28,026 bases of DNA, taken from the NCBI GenBank assembly GCA_031274715.1, contig JAISPT010000031.1:1-28026 (forward strand), given 5' to 3'. This document shows positions 1-7,358 of the stretch, piece after piece. Both the position numbers and the translations under genes were made by a program. This DNA comes from Azonexus sp. GTDB lineage: Bacteria; Pseudomonadota; Gammaproteobacteria; Burkholderiales; Rhodocyclaceae. The notes under the pieces are model-generated. The model was not told where the DNA came from and searched no databases. It saw only the letters and a list, made by a program, of their open reading frames with translations. Positions within the stretch are counted from its first letter, which is position 1. Each line of letters starts with the position of its first letter.

Positions 1-339
1 GCCGTGGATAACCTCGGCGGCGATGTGCTGGCCTGGATCGCCAGCACCATGGAACAGGGCGGCACCATCGCCAGTATCGGCCTGGCGGCGAGCATGACGC
101 TCAATACCACGGTGGCGCCTTTCATCCTGCGCGGTGTTTCGCTGCTCGGGGTGGATTCCGGCTATATCCGCGAACCGTATCGCCGGGGCGTCTGGCAGCG
201 CTTGGCCGATGACCTGCGGCCGCCGCATCTGGCGACGATGACGCGGCGCATCGCCTTCGATGGCTTGCCAGCTACTTTTGACGAGTTCATCGCCGGCAAG
301 GCCAAGGGGCGGGTCGTCGTGGATGTCGCCGGGAGCTGA
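1..339 (+). CDS. acuI: AcuI/YhdH-type NADPH quinone oxidoreductase, C-terminal part
   Basis: This is the last 112 codons of a gene that begins before the window; the reading frame is open from base 1. The residues match the C-terminal half of the zinc-free MDR-family oxidoreductases YhdH/AcuI: a Rossmann-side segment starting AVDNLGGDVL, a glycine-rich turn IASIGLAAS, then TTVAPFILRGVSLLGVDS, which is characteristic of the family, and a final GRVVVDV strand. Family members reduce acrylyl-CoA (AcuI) or quinones with NADPH in the cytosol. The substrate cannot be decided from this fragment. The stop at 337-339 lies 1 base before the GTG start of the next gene, so the two are probably co-transcribed. 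Confidence 0.85.
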   Translation, partial: AVDNLGGDVLAWIASTMEQGGTIASIGLAASMTLNTTVAPFILRGVSLLGVDSGYIREPYRRGVWQRLADDLRPPHLATMTRRIAFDGLPATFDEFIAGKAKGRVVVDVAGS

Positions 340-340
340 C

Positions 341-1456
341 GTGGCCGACTTACCGCGCATCCTGGTCGTCGACGATTCGCGGGTTGTCCGCATGTCGCTG
401 GTCCAGCAGTTGAAAGCGGACTACGAGGTGCGCGAGGAAAGCGATGGCGAGGCGGCCTGGCAGACGCTGGTGCTCGATCACACGATCAAGGCGGTGATTT
501 CCGATCTGCAGATGCCCAAGCTCAATGGCTACCAACTGCTCGAGAAAATCCGTTCGTCCAAGCTGCGGCGCTTGCAACTGCTGCCATTCATCTTGCTTTC
601 CGGCGAGGAGAGCGAGGAGGAGCGCCTCGGCGCCCAAGCGCTCGGCGTTTCCGATTTCCTCACCAAGGGGGCGGGTAGTGCCGAATTGGCCACCCGGCTC
701 AAGAACCTGCTGGCGCTGACCGAGGCCAAGGAAAATCTCGAAAGCGACCGCGAGCAGATGGTCCAGGATCCGCTCAGCGGGTTGTTTACGCGCAAATACC
801 TGGAGGTCCAGGTGGCGCAGGCGCTGTCGCATTCGGTTCGGCATCATGTTGAAACCAGCATCATGGTCATCGGTTTCGACGATTTTGCCGGCCTTGTCGA
901 ACGCCTGGGGCGGTCGGTGGTGACCGAGGTGGCCAATCGCTTCGCCCGGATGCTGGCCGGCAAGGTCCGCCACGAGGACAGCCTCGGCCATTTCGGCGAT
1001 GGCCAGTTCGCTGTTGTTTCGCCGGGAACCGCCGCCACCTTCTGCTACACCTTCGCCGAGCGGGTCCGCCAGGCGGTCGAGATCGGCCGCCTGGCGGCCG
1101 GTGGCCAGACCATCGCCGTCACCATCAGTATCGGCATCGCCAGCATGCCCGGCGATGCCGTCGATTCGGCGGCCGGCCTGCTCGATCTGGCCGGCCAGCG
1201 GATGCGGCGGGCGATGGCCGGCGGCGGCAACCGGACCGAAGCCGGGGGGGTGCGCCCGGTGGTACGGCCAATTTCGATCAACCATGCGCTGGAACTGTTG
1301 GCCGCCAGGCGTTCTGCTTCGGTACGACCGCATGCCGAGGGCCTGGCGCGGCAGTTGCTGCCGCTGTTGCGGCTGATCGACGAGGAACTGGGTTTGGCTC
1401 TGCCGCTGGCTGAGCTCGAACACCGCTTGAGTGAACGGAATTCGACAGGAAAGTAA
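341..1456 (+). CDS. Response regulator with degenerate GGDEF domain
   Basis: A 371-residue protein with an N-terminal receiver domain (about residues 5-125) and a GGDEF-like domain (about 140-300). The receiver has the acidic pair D11-D12, the phospho-acceptor D55 in SDLQMP and a conserved LTKG lysine, so phosphorylation by a histidine kinase is likely. In the output domain the GGDEF signature reads GDGQF (residues 219-223), so diguanylate cyclase activity is unlikely. The c-di-GMP inhibitory site RxxD is kept as RHED (210-213) at the canonical five-residue distance. I infer a c-di-GMP-binding or scaffold role rather than synthesis. The GTG start at 341 is preferred because GGGAG lies just upstream inside the preceding gene and the receiver begins at once; a longer in-frame extension to 260 would overlap that gene in another frame. 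A polar tail of about 70 residues follows the GGDEF fold. No cognate kinase is in view. Confidence 0.85.
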   Translation: MADLPRILVVDDSRVVRMSLVQQLKADYEVREESDGEAAWQTLVLDHTIKAVISDLQMPKLNGYQLLEKIRSSKLRRLQLLPFILLSGEESEEERLGAQALGVSDFLTKGAGSAELATRLKNLLALTEAKENLESDREQMVQDPLSGLFTRKYLEVQVAQALSHSVRHHVETSIMVIGFDDFAGLVERLGRSVVTEVANRFARMLAGKVRHEDSLGHFGDGQFAVVSPGTAATFCYTFAERVRQAVEIGRLAAGGQTIAVTISIGIASMPGDAVDSAAGLLDLAGQRMRRAMAGGGNRTEAGGVRPVVRPISINHALELLAARRSASVRPHAEGLARQLLPLLRLIDEELGLALPLAELEHRLSERNSTGK

Positions 1457-1540
1457 TCCGCTCGCTGTCCGAGAATCCGTCCACGCTGGAAAACATCAGG
1501 GATCTATTGGCTTTAAGCCTGCCTTCCGGCTCGCGTACAG

Positions 1541-1571
1541 GCCCCGTCGGCGTCGGCTGGCGGGGCTTTTT
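1541..1571 (+). terminator. Rho-independent terminator after the response regulator
   Basis: Stem GCCCCG (1541-1546) pairs with CGGGGC (1561-1566) around a 14-base loop that can itself fold, and is followed by five T. It ends the acuI/response-regulator transcript. The rest of 1457-1649 holds no gene that I can see, only the ppx promoter candidate. Confidence 0.75.
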
Positions 1572-1606
1572 AGCGTCATGCGGTAAGAATCCGCCGCCGG
1601 GGCCGG

Positions 1607-1615
1607 TGCTAGAAT
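1607..1615 (+). promoter_or_regulatory. Candidate extended -10 promoter of ppx-mla operon
   Basis: TGC followed by TAGAAT (five of six matches to TATAAT) forms an extended -10 element 34 bases before the ppx ATG and just after the upstream terminator. No convincing -35 hexamer is present, as is common with extended -10 promoters. Predicted start of transcription is near 1622. Confidence 0.45.
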
Positions 1616-1649
1616 TCAAGCCGGTTCTTCTCAACGCGTATTCCCGCCG

Positions 1650-3152
1650 ATGATTTACGAAACCGTGGCCGCCGTCGATATGGGCTCCAACAGCTTCCGT
1701 CTGCAGGTCGGACGGGTGGTCGACGACCAGATTTATGAGCTCGATTCGCTGAAGGAGCCGGTGCGCTTGGCTTCCGGCTTGACCGCCGGCAAGCGTCTCG
1801 ACGGTGCGGCCCAGGAGCGGGGCCTGGCTGCCCTACGCCTGTTCGGCGAGCGCCTGCGCGGCCTCGACCAGGGGGCGGTGCGGGCGGTGGCGACCGATAC
1901 CTTGCGTGTCGCCAAGAACGCCAGTGAGTTCTTGCCGTTGGCCGAGGCGGCCCTCGGCTTCCCCATCGAAGTCATCGCCGGTCGCGAAGAAGCGCGCCTG
2001 ATCTACATCGGCACTTCGCATTCATTACCGCTGGCTAGCCACCGGCGGCTGATCGTCGATATCGGCGGTGGGTCGACCGAGTTCATCATCGGCAAGCAGC
2101 ATGATCCGCAACTGATGGAATCGTTGCACATGGGCTGCGTCAGCCATACGTTGCGCTTCTTTCCCGACCGTCGGATTGACAAGAAGCGCCTGCGTGAGGC
2201 GCAGGGAGCGGCGGCCAAGGAAATCGAGCTGATCGCCCACGACTACCAGCGTTTCGGCTGGAAGGAGGCGGTCGGTTCCTCAGGCACGGCGCGTGCCATC
2301 GCCGACATTCTCGAATTGAACGGTCTCAATCCTGGCGGCGAGAGCGGCATCACCCGCGCTGGCCTGGAACGGCTGTGCGCCCTGCTGGTCAAGGCCGGCT
2401 CGGCCGAGGCACTTGACCTGCCGGGCGTCAAGGGCGACCGCTTGCCGGTGTTGCCGGGTGGCGTTGCGATCATGGTGGCAGTGTTCGAAGCGCTGGATAT
2501 TGAGCATATGACCTATGGCGACGGCGCCCTGCGCCTCGGCGTGCTGTACGACATGCTCGGCCGCTTCCACCACCATGACATGCGCGATGCGACGGTGACG
2601 CAGTTCCGTCGTCGCTATCAGGTCGACAGCGAGCAGGTCGAGCGAGTCGAGGCCACGGCCTTGGCAGCGCTGGCCGAATTAGGCGGCGGCGAGCCGGCCG
2701 AGGCCGACCGGCAGACCTTGTCCTGGGCTGCCCGTCTGCATGAAATTGGCATTTCTGTTGCGCACAACGCTTACCATAAGCATGGCGCCTACATCCTGAC
2801 CTACGCCGACATGCCCGGCTTTTCGCGTAAGGACCAGGCGCGGTTGGCCATGCTGGTGCTTGGCCATCGCGGCAAGCTGGAAAAGCTGGCCGGGGTTCCG
2901 GCCAGCGACAGCATCTGGCGCCTCGTCTTCTGCCTGCGTCTGGCCGTACTGTTGCACCGCACGCGCGACGACCGGGCCTTGCCGGTGTGGGCGGTCAAGC
3001 CGCACGGCAACGGTTTCCAGCTCGACGTGCCGAGTGGCTGGCTGGCCGGTAATCCGTGGACGGCGGCGGCGCTCTCCGAAGAAACCGCGATCTGGCAACA
3101 GGTCGGCCGCGATTACACGGTCAAGGCGAAAAATACGAGGAAAGGGGCATGA
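1650..3152 (+). CDS. ppx: Exopolyphosphatase (Ppx/GppA family)
   Basis: A 500-residue cytosolic enzyme that removes terminal phosphate from polyphosphate chains; family members may also hydrolyse pppGpp. Length fits proteobacterial Ppx (about 510). Visible signatures are the ASKHA phosphate-binding loop DMGSNSFRL near residue 10, the second loop DIGGGSTEF near 137, and GSSGTARA near 240. The C-terminal third holds an HD-like helical domain with RLHEIGISVAHNAYHKHG, typical of full-length Ppx rather than short GppA-like forms. The ATG at 1650 leads straight into the conserved VAAVDMGSNS strand. Its stop overlaps the start of the MlaE-like gene (ATGA), so phosphate metabolism and a lipid-transport operon are translationally linked here. 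Ppx versus GppA specificity cannot be settled from the sequence alone. Confidence 0.93.
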   Translation: MIYETVAAVDMGSNSFRLQVGRVVDDQIYELDSLKEPVRLASGLTAGKRLDGAAQERGLAALRLFGERLRGLDQGAVRAVATDTLRVAKNASEFLPLAEAALGFPIEVIAGREEARLIYIGTSHSLPLASHRRLIVDIGGGSTEFIIGKQHDPQLMESLHMGCVSHTLRFFPDRRIDKKRLREAQGAAAKEIELIAHDYQRFGWKEAVGSSGTARAIADILELNGLNPGGESGITRAGLERLCALLVKAGSAEALDLPGVKGDRLPVLPGGVAIMVAVFEALDIEHMTYGDGALRLGVLYDMLGRFHHHDMRDATVTQFRRRYQVDSEQVERVEATALAALAELGGGEPAEADRQTLSWAARLHEIGISVAHNAYHKHGAYILTYADMPGFSRKDQARLAMLVLGHRGKLEKLAGVPASDSIWRLVFCLRLAVLLHRTRDDRALPVWAVKPHGNGFQLDVPSGWLAGNPWTAAALSEETAIWQQVGRDYTVKAKNTRKGA

Positions 3153-4255
3153 TCGATCCCCCCCGATTGCAGATGGCGTCGGGGCAGGCGGTCTTGTCCG
3201 GCCATTGGACGCTGGCAGCAATGCTGCCGGAACTGGAGGTGCTGCGTCAGCAACTGGCGACGGCCGGGGAGGGGGCGAGCGCTTGGGATCTGTCGCGCCT
3301 GGAACGGCTCGACAGTGCTGCCGCGGTGCTGCTGTGGCGCACCTGGCGCAATGCCTGGCCGGCCGACCTCGATATTTCGCCGCTGCACCGCCAGGTACTG
3401 GAGCGCGTTGCCGACCTGCCGCCGAGCATGCCGGCCGTCGCCCCGCCGCCGTTCAATCCGGTCGAGGCGCTTGGTCGCCAGGTGCTGCGTTTGCTCGCCA
3501 ACACACGGGGCATGGTTGCGCTGTTCGGCCAGATGCTGCTCGATCTCGGCTATTTGGTGCGCCATCCGCGCGAATTCCCGTTACGCGAACTATCGGCCAA
3601 CATGTACAAGGCCGGGGCGCAGGCGCTGATGGTCACGGCGCTGGTCGGCTTCCTGATCGGCGTCACCCTCAGCTATCTGTCGGCCCTGCAACTGCGCAGC
3701 CTGGGCGCCGATATGTTCATCGTCAACATCCTCGGTATCGCGATCATCCGCGAACTCGGGCCGGTGCTGGTCGCGGTGCTGGTTGCCGGCCGTTCCGGTT
3801 CGGCGATGACGGCGCAGATTGGGGTGATGCGCGTGACCGAGGAAATCGATGCCTTGTCTGCCATGGGCGTGTCGCGCAGCCAGCGCGTGGTGTTGCCGAA
3901 AATCATCGGTCTGACCCTGGCGATGCCGCTGCTCGTGCTGTGGACGTCAGCGATCGCGCTGTTCGGCGGCATGCTGGCGGCGCTGTTGCAACTCGATCTG
4001 TCGCTGCACTACTTTATCGAGAGTTTGCCGCGTACGGTGCCGGTGGCGAATCTGTACATCGGGCTGGGCAAGGGCGTCGTCTTCGGTTTCGTCATTGCCC
4101 TGGTGGCCTGCCATTTCGGCCTGCGCGTCAGGCCGGACACAGAAAGCCTGTCGACCAACACCACTCGTTCCGTGGTCACGGCCATCACGGCGGTGATCCT
4201 GGTCGATGCGTTGTTCGCCATCTTTACCCGTCAAATCGGCGTGCCGACGCTGTGA
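3149..4255 (+). CDS. mlaE: STAS domain-MlaE permease fusion, lipid ABC transporter
   Basis: A 368-residue inner-membrane protein. Residues 1 to about 110 form a STAS-like domain with the signature LDSAAAVLLW, which in the E. coli Mla system is a separate protein, MlaB. Residues about 125-365 are an MlaE-type permease with several membrane helices and the family motif ELGPVLVAVLVAGRSGSAM followed by the cytoplasmic coupling segment EEIDALSAMGVSR. Together with the ATPase and MCE protein downstream it should move phospholipid between inner and outer membrane. The ATG at 3149 follows GAGGAAAGGGG and overlaps the ppx stop by four bases; longer in-frame starts would lie inside ppx. No MlaC periplasmic carrier is encoded nearby, so this may be a second Mla-like system rather than the canonical one. 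Confidence 0.9.
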   Translation: MIDPPRLQMASGQAVLSGHWTLAAMLPELEVLRQQLATAGEGASAWDLSRLERLDSAAAVLLWRTWRNAWPADLDISPLHRQVLERVADLPPSMPAVAPPPFNPVEALGRQVLRLLANTRGMVALFGQMLLDLGYLVRHPREFPLRELSANMYKAGAQALMVTALVGFLIGVTLSYLSALQLRSLGADMFIVNILGIAIIRELGPVLVAVLVAGRSGSAMTAQIGVMRVTEEIDALSAMGVSRSQRVVLPKIIGLTLAMPLLVLWTSAIALFGGMLAALLQLDLSLHYFIESLPRTVPVANLYIGLGKGVVFGFVIALVACHFGLRVRPDTESLSTNTTRSVVTAITAVILVDALFAIFTRQIGVPTL

Positions 4256-5085
4256 GCCAGGCACCGATCATCGAACTGCGTGGCGTCGGCACGCGCTTCG
4301 GCGACCAGGTGATCCATCGTGATATCAACCTGCGCGTCGACAGTGGCCAGATACTCGCCCTGATCGGCGGTTCGGGCAGCGGCAAAACCACGTTGCTGCG
4401 CGAGATTCTCGGTTTGTTGCGGCCGTCGGCCGGCAGCGTGCATCTGTTCGGCGTCGACCTGGCCGACCCGGATAGCCACCGCCAACGCGCGGTGCGCCGG
4501 CGTCTCGGCATGCTGTTCCAGCAGGGGGCGCTGTACTCGGCCCTGTCGGTGTTCGAGAACATCGCCTTTCCGCTGCGCGAGCTACGCTGCCTCGATGAGG
4601 ACTGGATTCGCCGCCTGGTCCATCTCAAGCTCGGCATGGTGGAACTGGCACCGGAGGACGGCCGCCTGATGCCCGCCGAATTGTCCGGCGGCATGATCAA
4701 GCGCGTGGCCCTGGCCCGCGCTCTGGCCCTGGAGCCGGAACTGCTGCTGCTCGACGAGCCGACCGCTGGCCTCGATCCAGAGCGCAGCAAGCATTTCGTC
4801 GCTCTGATCGCGGCGCTGCAACAGTCACTTGGCCTGACCGTGGTGATGGTCACCCACGATCTGGAAACGCTGTCCAGCCTCGCTAGCCACGTCGCCGTCC
4901 TTGCCGACAGACAACTGGTCGCGTGTGGCCCGAAAGATGAGGTCATGGCCGGCAATCACCCCTTCATCCGAGGGTTTTTTGCCGCCGGGCCGCCCCAAGG
5001 CAAAAAGCGCCCCCTCGGGGAGCAGCAAGCCGAAGGCGCAGCGTGGGGGCCTTTTTTTGGCAGCGACCGGCGGAAACTGCTTTAA
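4252..5085 (+). CDS. mlaF: MlaF-type ABC ATPase with repeat-encoded C-terminal tail
   Basis: A 277-residue ATP-binding subunit that powers the MlaE permease on the cytosolic face. Walker A is GGSGSGKTTLL, the Q-loop lies in MLFQQGALYSALSVFENIAF, the ABC signature is LSGGMIKRVALARAL, Walker B is LLLLDEPTAGLDP and the H-loop is VMVTHDL. The GTG start at 4252 overlaps the mlaE stop as GTGA, which implies translational coupling; the residues that follow (SQAPIIELRGV) begin the fold at once. The conserved protein should end soon after HPFIRGFF (about residue 243). The last 34 residues are read through a palindromic repeat that has the shape of a terminator, so this tail is probably not conserved. 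The stop codon is 9 bases before mlaD. Confidence 0.92.
   Translation: MSQAPIIELRGVGTRFGDQVIHRDINLRVDSGQILALIGGSGSGKTTLLREILGLLRPSAGSVHLFGVDLADPDSHRQRAVRRRLGMLFQQGALYSALSVFENIAFPLRELRCLDEDWIRRLVHLKLGMVELAPEDGRLMPAELSGGMIKRVALARALALEPELLLLDEPTAGLDPERSKHFVALIAALQQSLGLTVVMVTHDLETLSSLASHVAVLADRQLVACGPKDEVMAGNHPFIRGFFAAGPPQGKKRPLGEQQAEGAAWGPFFGSDRRKLL
4996..5061 (+). repeat. Palindromic repeat with bidirectional terminator shape inside mlaF
   Basis: The outer arms are AAGGCAAAAAGCGCCCCC (from 4998) and GGGGGCCTTTTTTTGG (5045-5060): an A-run before and a T-run after a GC stem, the form of a two-way terminator. Between the arms lie a small CCCC-T-CGGGG hairpin and the string GGAGCAGC...GCAGCGTGGGGGC. 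I recognise this pattern from dispersed intergenic repeats of betaproteobacteria; that is recollection, not a search. Only one copy is in this window. It lies within coding sequence, just before the mlaF stop. Confidence 0.6.
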
Positions 5086-5086
5086 T
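5078..5086 (+). promoter_or_regulatory. Candidate extended -10 promoter directly before mlaD
   Basis: TGC followed by TTTAAT (five of six matches) overlaps the mlaF stop codon. A transcript from it would start about 5093, only a base or two before the mlaD ATG at 5095. It could restore expression of mlaD and the lipoprotein gene downstream of the terminator-like repeat. No -35 is evident. Confidence 0.35.
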
Positions 5087-5094
5087 GGCTGCCC

Positions 5095-6021
5095 ATGGAG
5101 AATAAATCGCACGCCTTCATCGTCGGACTTTTCACCCTGCTGTTGCTGGCTGCGGGAATATTCGCCATCTACTGGCTCGGTGGCGTCAGCGAAGCTACTG
5201 ACGATTACATCGTCGTCACCCGGCAGAATATCGGCGGTCTGAATCCACAGGCGCAGGTGCGCTATCGCGGTATTCGCGTCGGTAAGGTCAGCGACATCCG
5301 GATCGATCAGCACGATCCGGGCAACATTCTGATCACCATCTCGATCAGCCGCGACATCCACCTGACCCAGGGTACCGTCGCCAAGCTCGGCTATCAGGGC
5401 GTCACCGGCCTCGCGCACATCCTTTTGCTGGAGAGCGGGCGTGATGCCGATCCGCTGCCGCCGAACCCTGCCGATCCCCCGCGCATCGTGATGATGCCCT
5501 CGCTGGTCGATGAACTCGGAGAGAGCAGCACAGCTACCCTGCGCGAGATGCGCCAGTTCATCGCCAACCTGGATGCTGTGTTCAGCGAGGAAAACCGCGT
5601 CCACCTCGCAGCGACGCTGGTCAACCTGGACGCTGCGTCGGCGGGCATGAAACCGACGCTGGAAAACCTCAACCTGACCTTGCTGCAGATGCGCAGGCTG
5701 CTCGACGAGCGCAATGTGCACAACCTGTCGCTGGCGCTCGGCGAAATCGGTCCGTTGCTGGCCGAGGCCCGGACCACCGTCGGTAAAATGCAGCAGGCGG
5801 CTGACAAACTCGATGTCGCCATCGGCGACCCGGCGGCTAACGGTGCGGCAGCTTTGATGCCGCGTCTGAACGAGATGGCCGGCGATTTCTCGACTACTGC
5901 CCTGCAGTTGAGCCGGGTCCTGCGCACACTTGAAGATTCACCGCAAGTTCTGATCTTCGGGATGCCACCCCAGCCGCCTGGTCCGGGTGAGCCGGGTTTT
6001 GCCGACGGGAAGGAACGCTAG
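5095..6021 (+). CDS. mlaD: MlaD/MCE-domain lipid transport protein
   Basis: A 308-residue protein with one N-terminal membrane helix (residues about 8-29, FIVGLFTLLLLAAGIFAIYW) and a periplasmic MCE domain (about 35-120) with the typical strand NIGGLNPQAQVRYRGIRVGKV. Helical segments about 140-290 follow, where MCE proteins form a hydrophobic channel or needle. It should be the substrate-binding ring associated with MlaE in the inner membrane. It is longer than E. coli MlaD (183), closer to the long single-MCE proteins that pair with an auxiliary lipoprotein. The ATG at 5095 is chosen because MENKSHAFIVG is the usual family start, yet it has no clear Shine-Dalgarno. It may use re-initiation from mlaF 9 bases upstream or a near-leaderless message. 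Confidence 0.9.
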   Translation: MENKSHAFIVGLFTLLLLAAGIFAIYWLGGVSEATDDYIVVTRQNIGGLNPQAQVRYRGIRVGKVSDIRIDQHDPGNILITISISRDIHLTQGTVAKLGYQGVTGLAHILLLESGRDADPLPPNPADPPRIVMMPSLVDELGESSTATLREMRQFIANLDAVFSEENRVHLAATLVNLDAASAGMKPTLENLNLTLLQMRRLLDERNVHNLSLALGEIGPLLAEARTTVGKMQQAADKLDVAIGDPAANGAAALMPRLNEMAGDFSTTALQLSRVLRTLEDSPQVLIFGMPPQPPGPGEPGFADGKER

Positions 6022-6023
6022 CT

Positions 6024-6632
6024 ATGCGCATTACGGTTCTCCTATTGCTTGCCGCCCTGGTCGGTGGCTGTTTCACGGTTGGCCAGCGCGGCAGCGAAGG
6101 CAGCATGAACCTCCTCGATTTCGGAACACCGCCATCGCCATTCCAGGATGCCGGCGGGCGGCGCGGCAGCGTGGTCCTCGAAGTCAGGGCGCCGCAGTGG
6201 CTGGATGGCCTCGGCATCCGTTATCGGCTGAGTTATGCCGATGCCTCGCAATTGCGGGAATACGCCCGTTCGCGCTGGGTCGGACCGCCGGCCCAGTTGG
6301 TCGAGCAGCGCCTGATGCAACGGCTCGACTTGGCAAGCGCCGGACAGGTACGCGGCAAATGCGTGCTGCGCATTGAGTTGGCCGAATTCAGTCAGGTTTT
6401 CGCCAACCCGAACGACAGTAGCGGTCTGCTGCAGGGCCAGGCCTTCTGGCTTGGTCCGGGACGCCGGCCACTGGCCGAACGGCGGTTGTCGATCAGCAGC
6501 CCGGCGGCGACGGCCGATGCCCGTGGCGGCGTGGCGGCGCTGCAAGTCGCTGTTGATCGCCTAGCCGAGGAACTGCTGGCCTGGGAAAGGGAACTGGCGG
6601 CCAGTGGCCAGACCCAGGCTTGCCAGGATTAG
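6024..6632 (+). CDS. ABC-type transport auxiliary lipoprotein (PqiC-like)
   Basis: A 202-residue outer-membrane lipoprotein candidate. The signal peptide ends in the lipobox LVGGC with the lipidated Cys at residue 16. The rest resembles the ABC_trans_aux family that accompanies MCE systems, such as PqiC: the segment VVLEVRAPQWLDGLGIRYRL, then SYADASQLREYARSRWV, and a C-terminal helix ending in LAEELLAWERELA. In Pqi-type systems this lipoprotein docks the MCE needle to the outer membrane, so here it probably plays the part that MlaA/MlaC play in E. coli. The ATG at 6024 follows AAGGA, two bases after mlaD. The 3' end overlaps the convergent TetR gene by four bases, with no terminator visible between them. 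Confidence 0.8.
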   Translation: MRITVLLLLAALVGGCFTVGQRGSEGSMNLLDFGTPPSPFQDAGGRRGSVVLEVRAPQWLDGLGIRYRLSYADASQLREYARSRWVGPPAQLVEQRLMQRLDLASAGQVRGKCVLRIELAEFSQVFANPNDSSGLLQGQAFWLGPGRRPLAERRLSISSPAATADARGGVAALQVAVDRLAEELLAWERELAASGQTQACQD

Positions 6633-7252
6633 GCGGCGACGATGCGCTCGGCGATGCGTTGTTTCAGTTGCGGCAAATTGCTGTCGAAAGGATCGTAGTG
6701 CATCAGCGACAGGCCGAACACGCAGGCGTAGAGCAGCAGGCTGCGGCTCTTGGCTTCGCCGTCAGACATGCCGGCGGCGACGAACAGCTTGCGCGTGCAT
6801 TCGAGGCGGTAGAGATCGACCGCTTCGACGACTGCGGCGGCCCCGGCATCGTGCCGCGCCCAGTCGCGGATCGCCAGTTCGATGTCCATCCCCTTGCGGT
6901 TGCGGTTGGCGCCGTAGACCTCGATCACATAGTTGAGGCGCGCGAATTCCTCACCCGGCGTAAAGGCGGTGGTTTTCTCGATGTCGCGGATACGGCCCAG
7001 CTTCCAGTGCTCGAGGACGGCGGCGAACAACGCCCGGCGGTCCTTGAAGTGCCAATAGAAACTGCCCTTGGTCACGCCGCAGCGCTTGGCCAATACCTCG
7101 ACGCGCAGGCCGGCGATGCCTTCGCGGGCGAGCACGTCGATCGCCGCCGCGACCCAGCGTCCGGGATCGAGCTGGGTGCGCGGCACCCGGCGACGGTCGG
7201 CGGTCGTCTCGATTTCAGGCGGGACGGGGGACTTGACAGTTTTATTTTCCAT
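6629..7252 (-). CDS. TetR/AcrR-family transcriptional regulator
   Basis: A 207-residue DNA-binding regulator. The N-terminal helix-turn-helix spans roughly residues 28-75 with AAIDVLAREGIAGLRVEVLA and the recognition-helix signature KRCGVTKGSFYWHFKDRRAL, followed by a helical ligand-binding domain. It is transcribed away from etfBA, and an inverted repeat covers its own start codon, so autoregulation plus control of the electron-transfer flavoprotein genes is the natural inference. The likely ligand would be an acyl-CoA or fatty acid, judged only from context. It is not clearly FadR/PsrA by sequence. The ATG at 7252 is the first available start; a positively charged tail of about 25 residues precedes the HTH domain. 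Confidence 0.88.
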   Translation of the reverse strand: MENKTVKSPVPPEIETTADRRRVPRTQLDPGRWVAAAIDVLAREGIAGLRVEVLAKRCGVTKGSFYWHFKDRRALFAAVLEHWKLGRIRDIEKTTAFTPGEEFARLNYVIEVYGANRNRKGMDIELAIRDWARHDAGAAAVVEAVDLYRLECTRKLFVAAGMSDGEAKSRSLLLYACVFGLSLMHYDPFDSNLPQLKQRIAERIVAA

Positions 7253-7266
7253 ACGACACAGTATGG
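7249..7266. promoter_or_regulatory. Inverted repeat, candidate TetR operator
   Basis: CCATAC (7249-7254) and GTATGG (7261-7266) form a perfect 6-bp inverted repeat with a 6-base spacer. It covers the start codon of the TetR gene. Size and position fit an autoregulatory TetR-family operator. Confidence 0.5.
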
Positions 7267-7289
7267 TCCTTGTGCGGATTGAATGAAAG

Positions 7290-7303
7290 CCTGTTCAGAC
7301 AGG
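7290..7303. promoter_or_regulatory. Second inverted repeat between TetR and etfB
   Basis: CCTGT (7290-7294) and ACAGG (7299-7303) flank TCAG. It lies between the two divergent genes, 55 bases before etfB. It may be a second regulator site, but the arms are short and differ from the first repeat. Confidence 0.25.
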
Positions 7304-7358
7304 TGCAACGAGTTGCTTATACAGAAACAGAGCCAGTCGAGCAGAAAAGGAGAGCGCC

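Noticed and set aside
350..1423. Open frame on the minus strand opposite the response regulator
   Set aside because: Gln/His-rich mirror of the receiver/GGDEF gene without recognisable features.
2860..4251. Long open frame running in another frame through ppx and mlaE into mlaF
   Set aside because: Only the part from the GTG at 4252 encodes recognisable ABC ATPase; the upstream portion is out of frame with two real genes.
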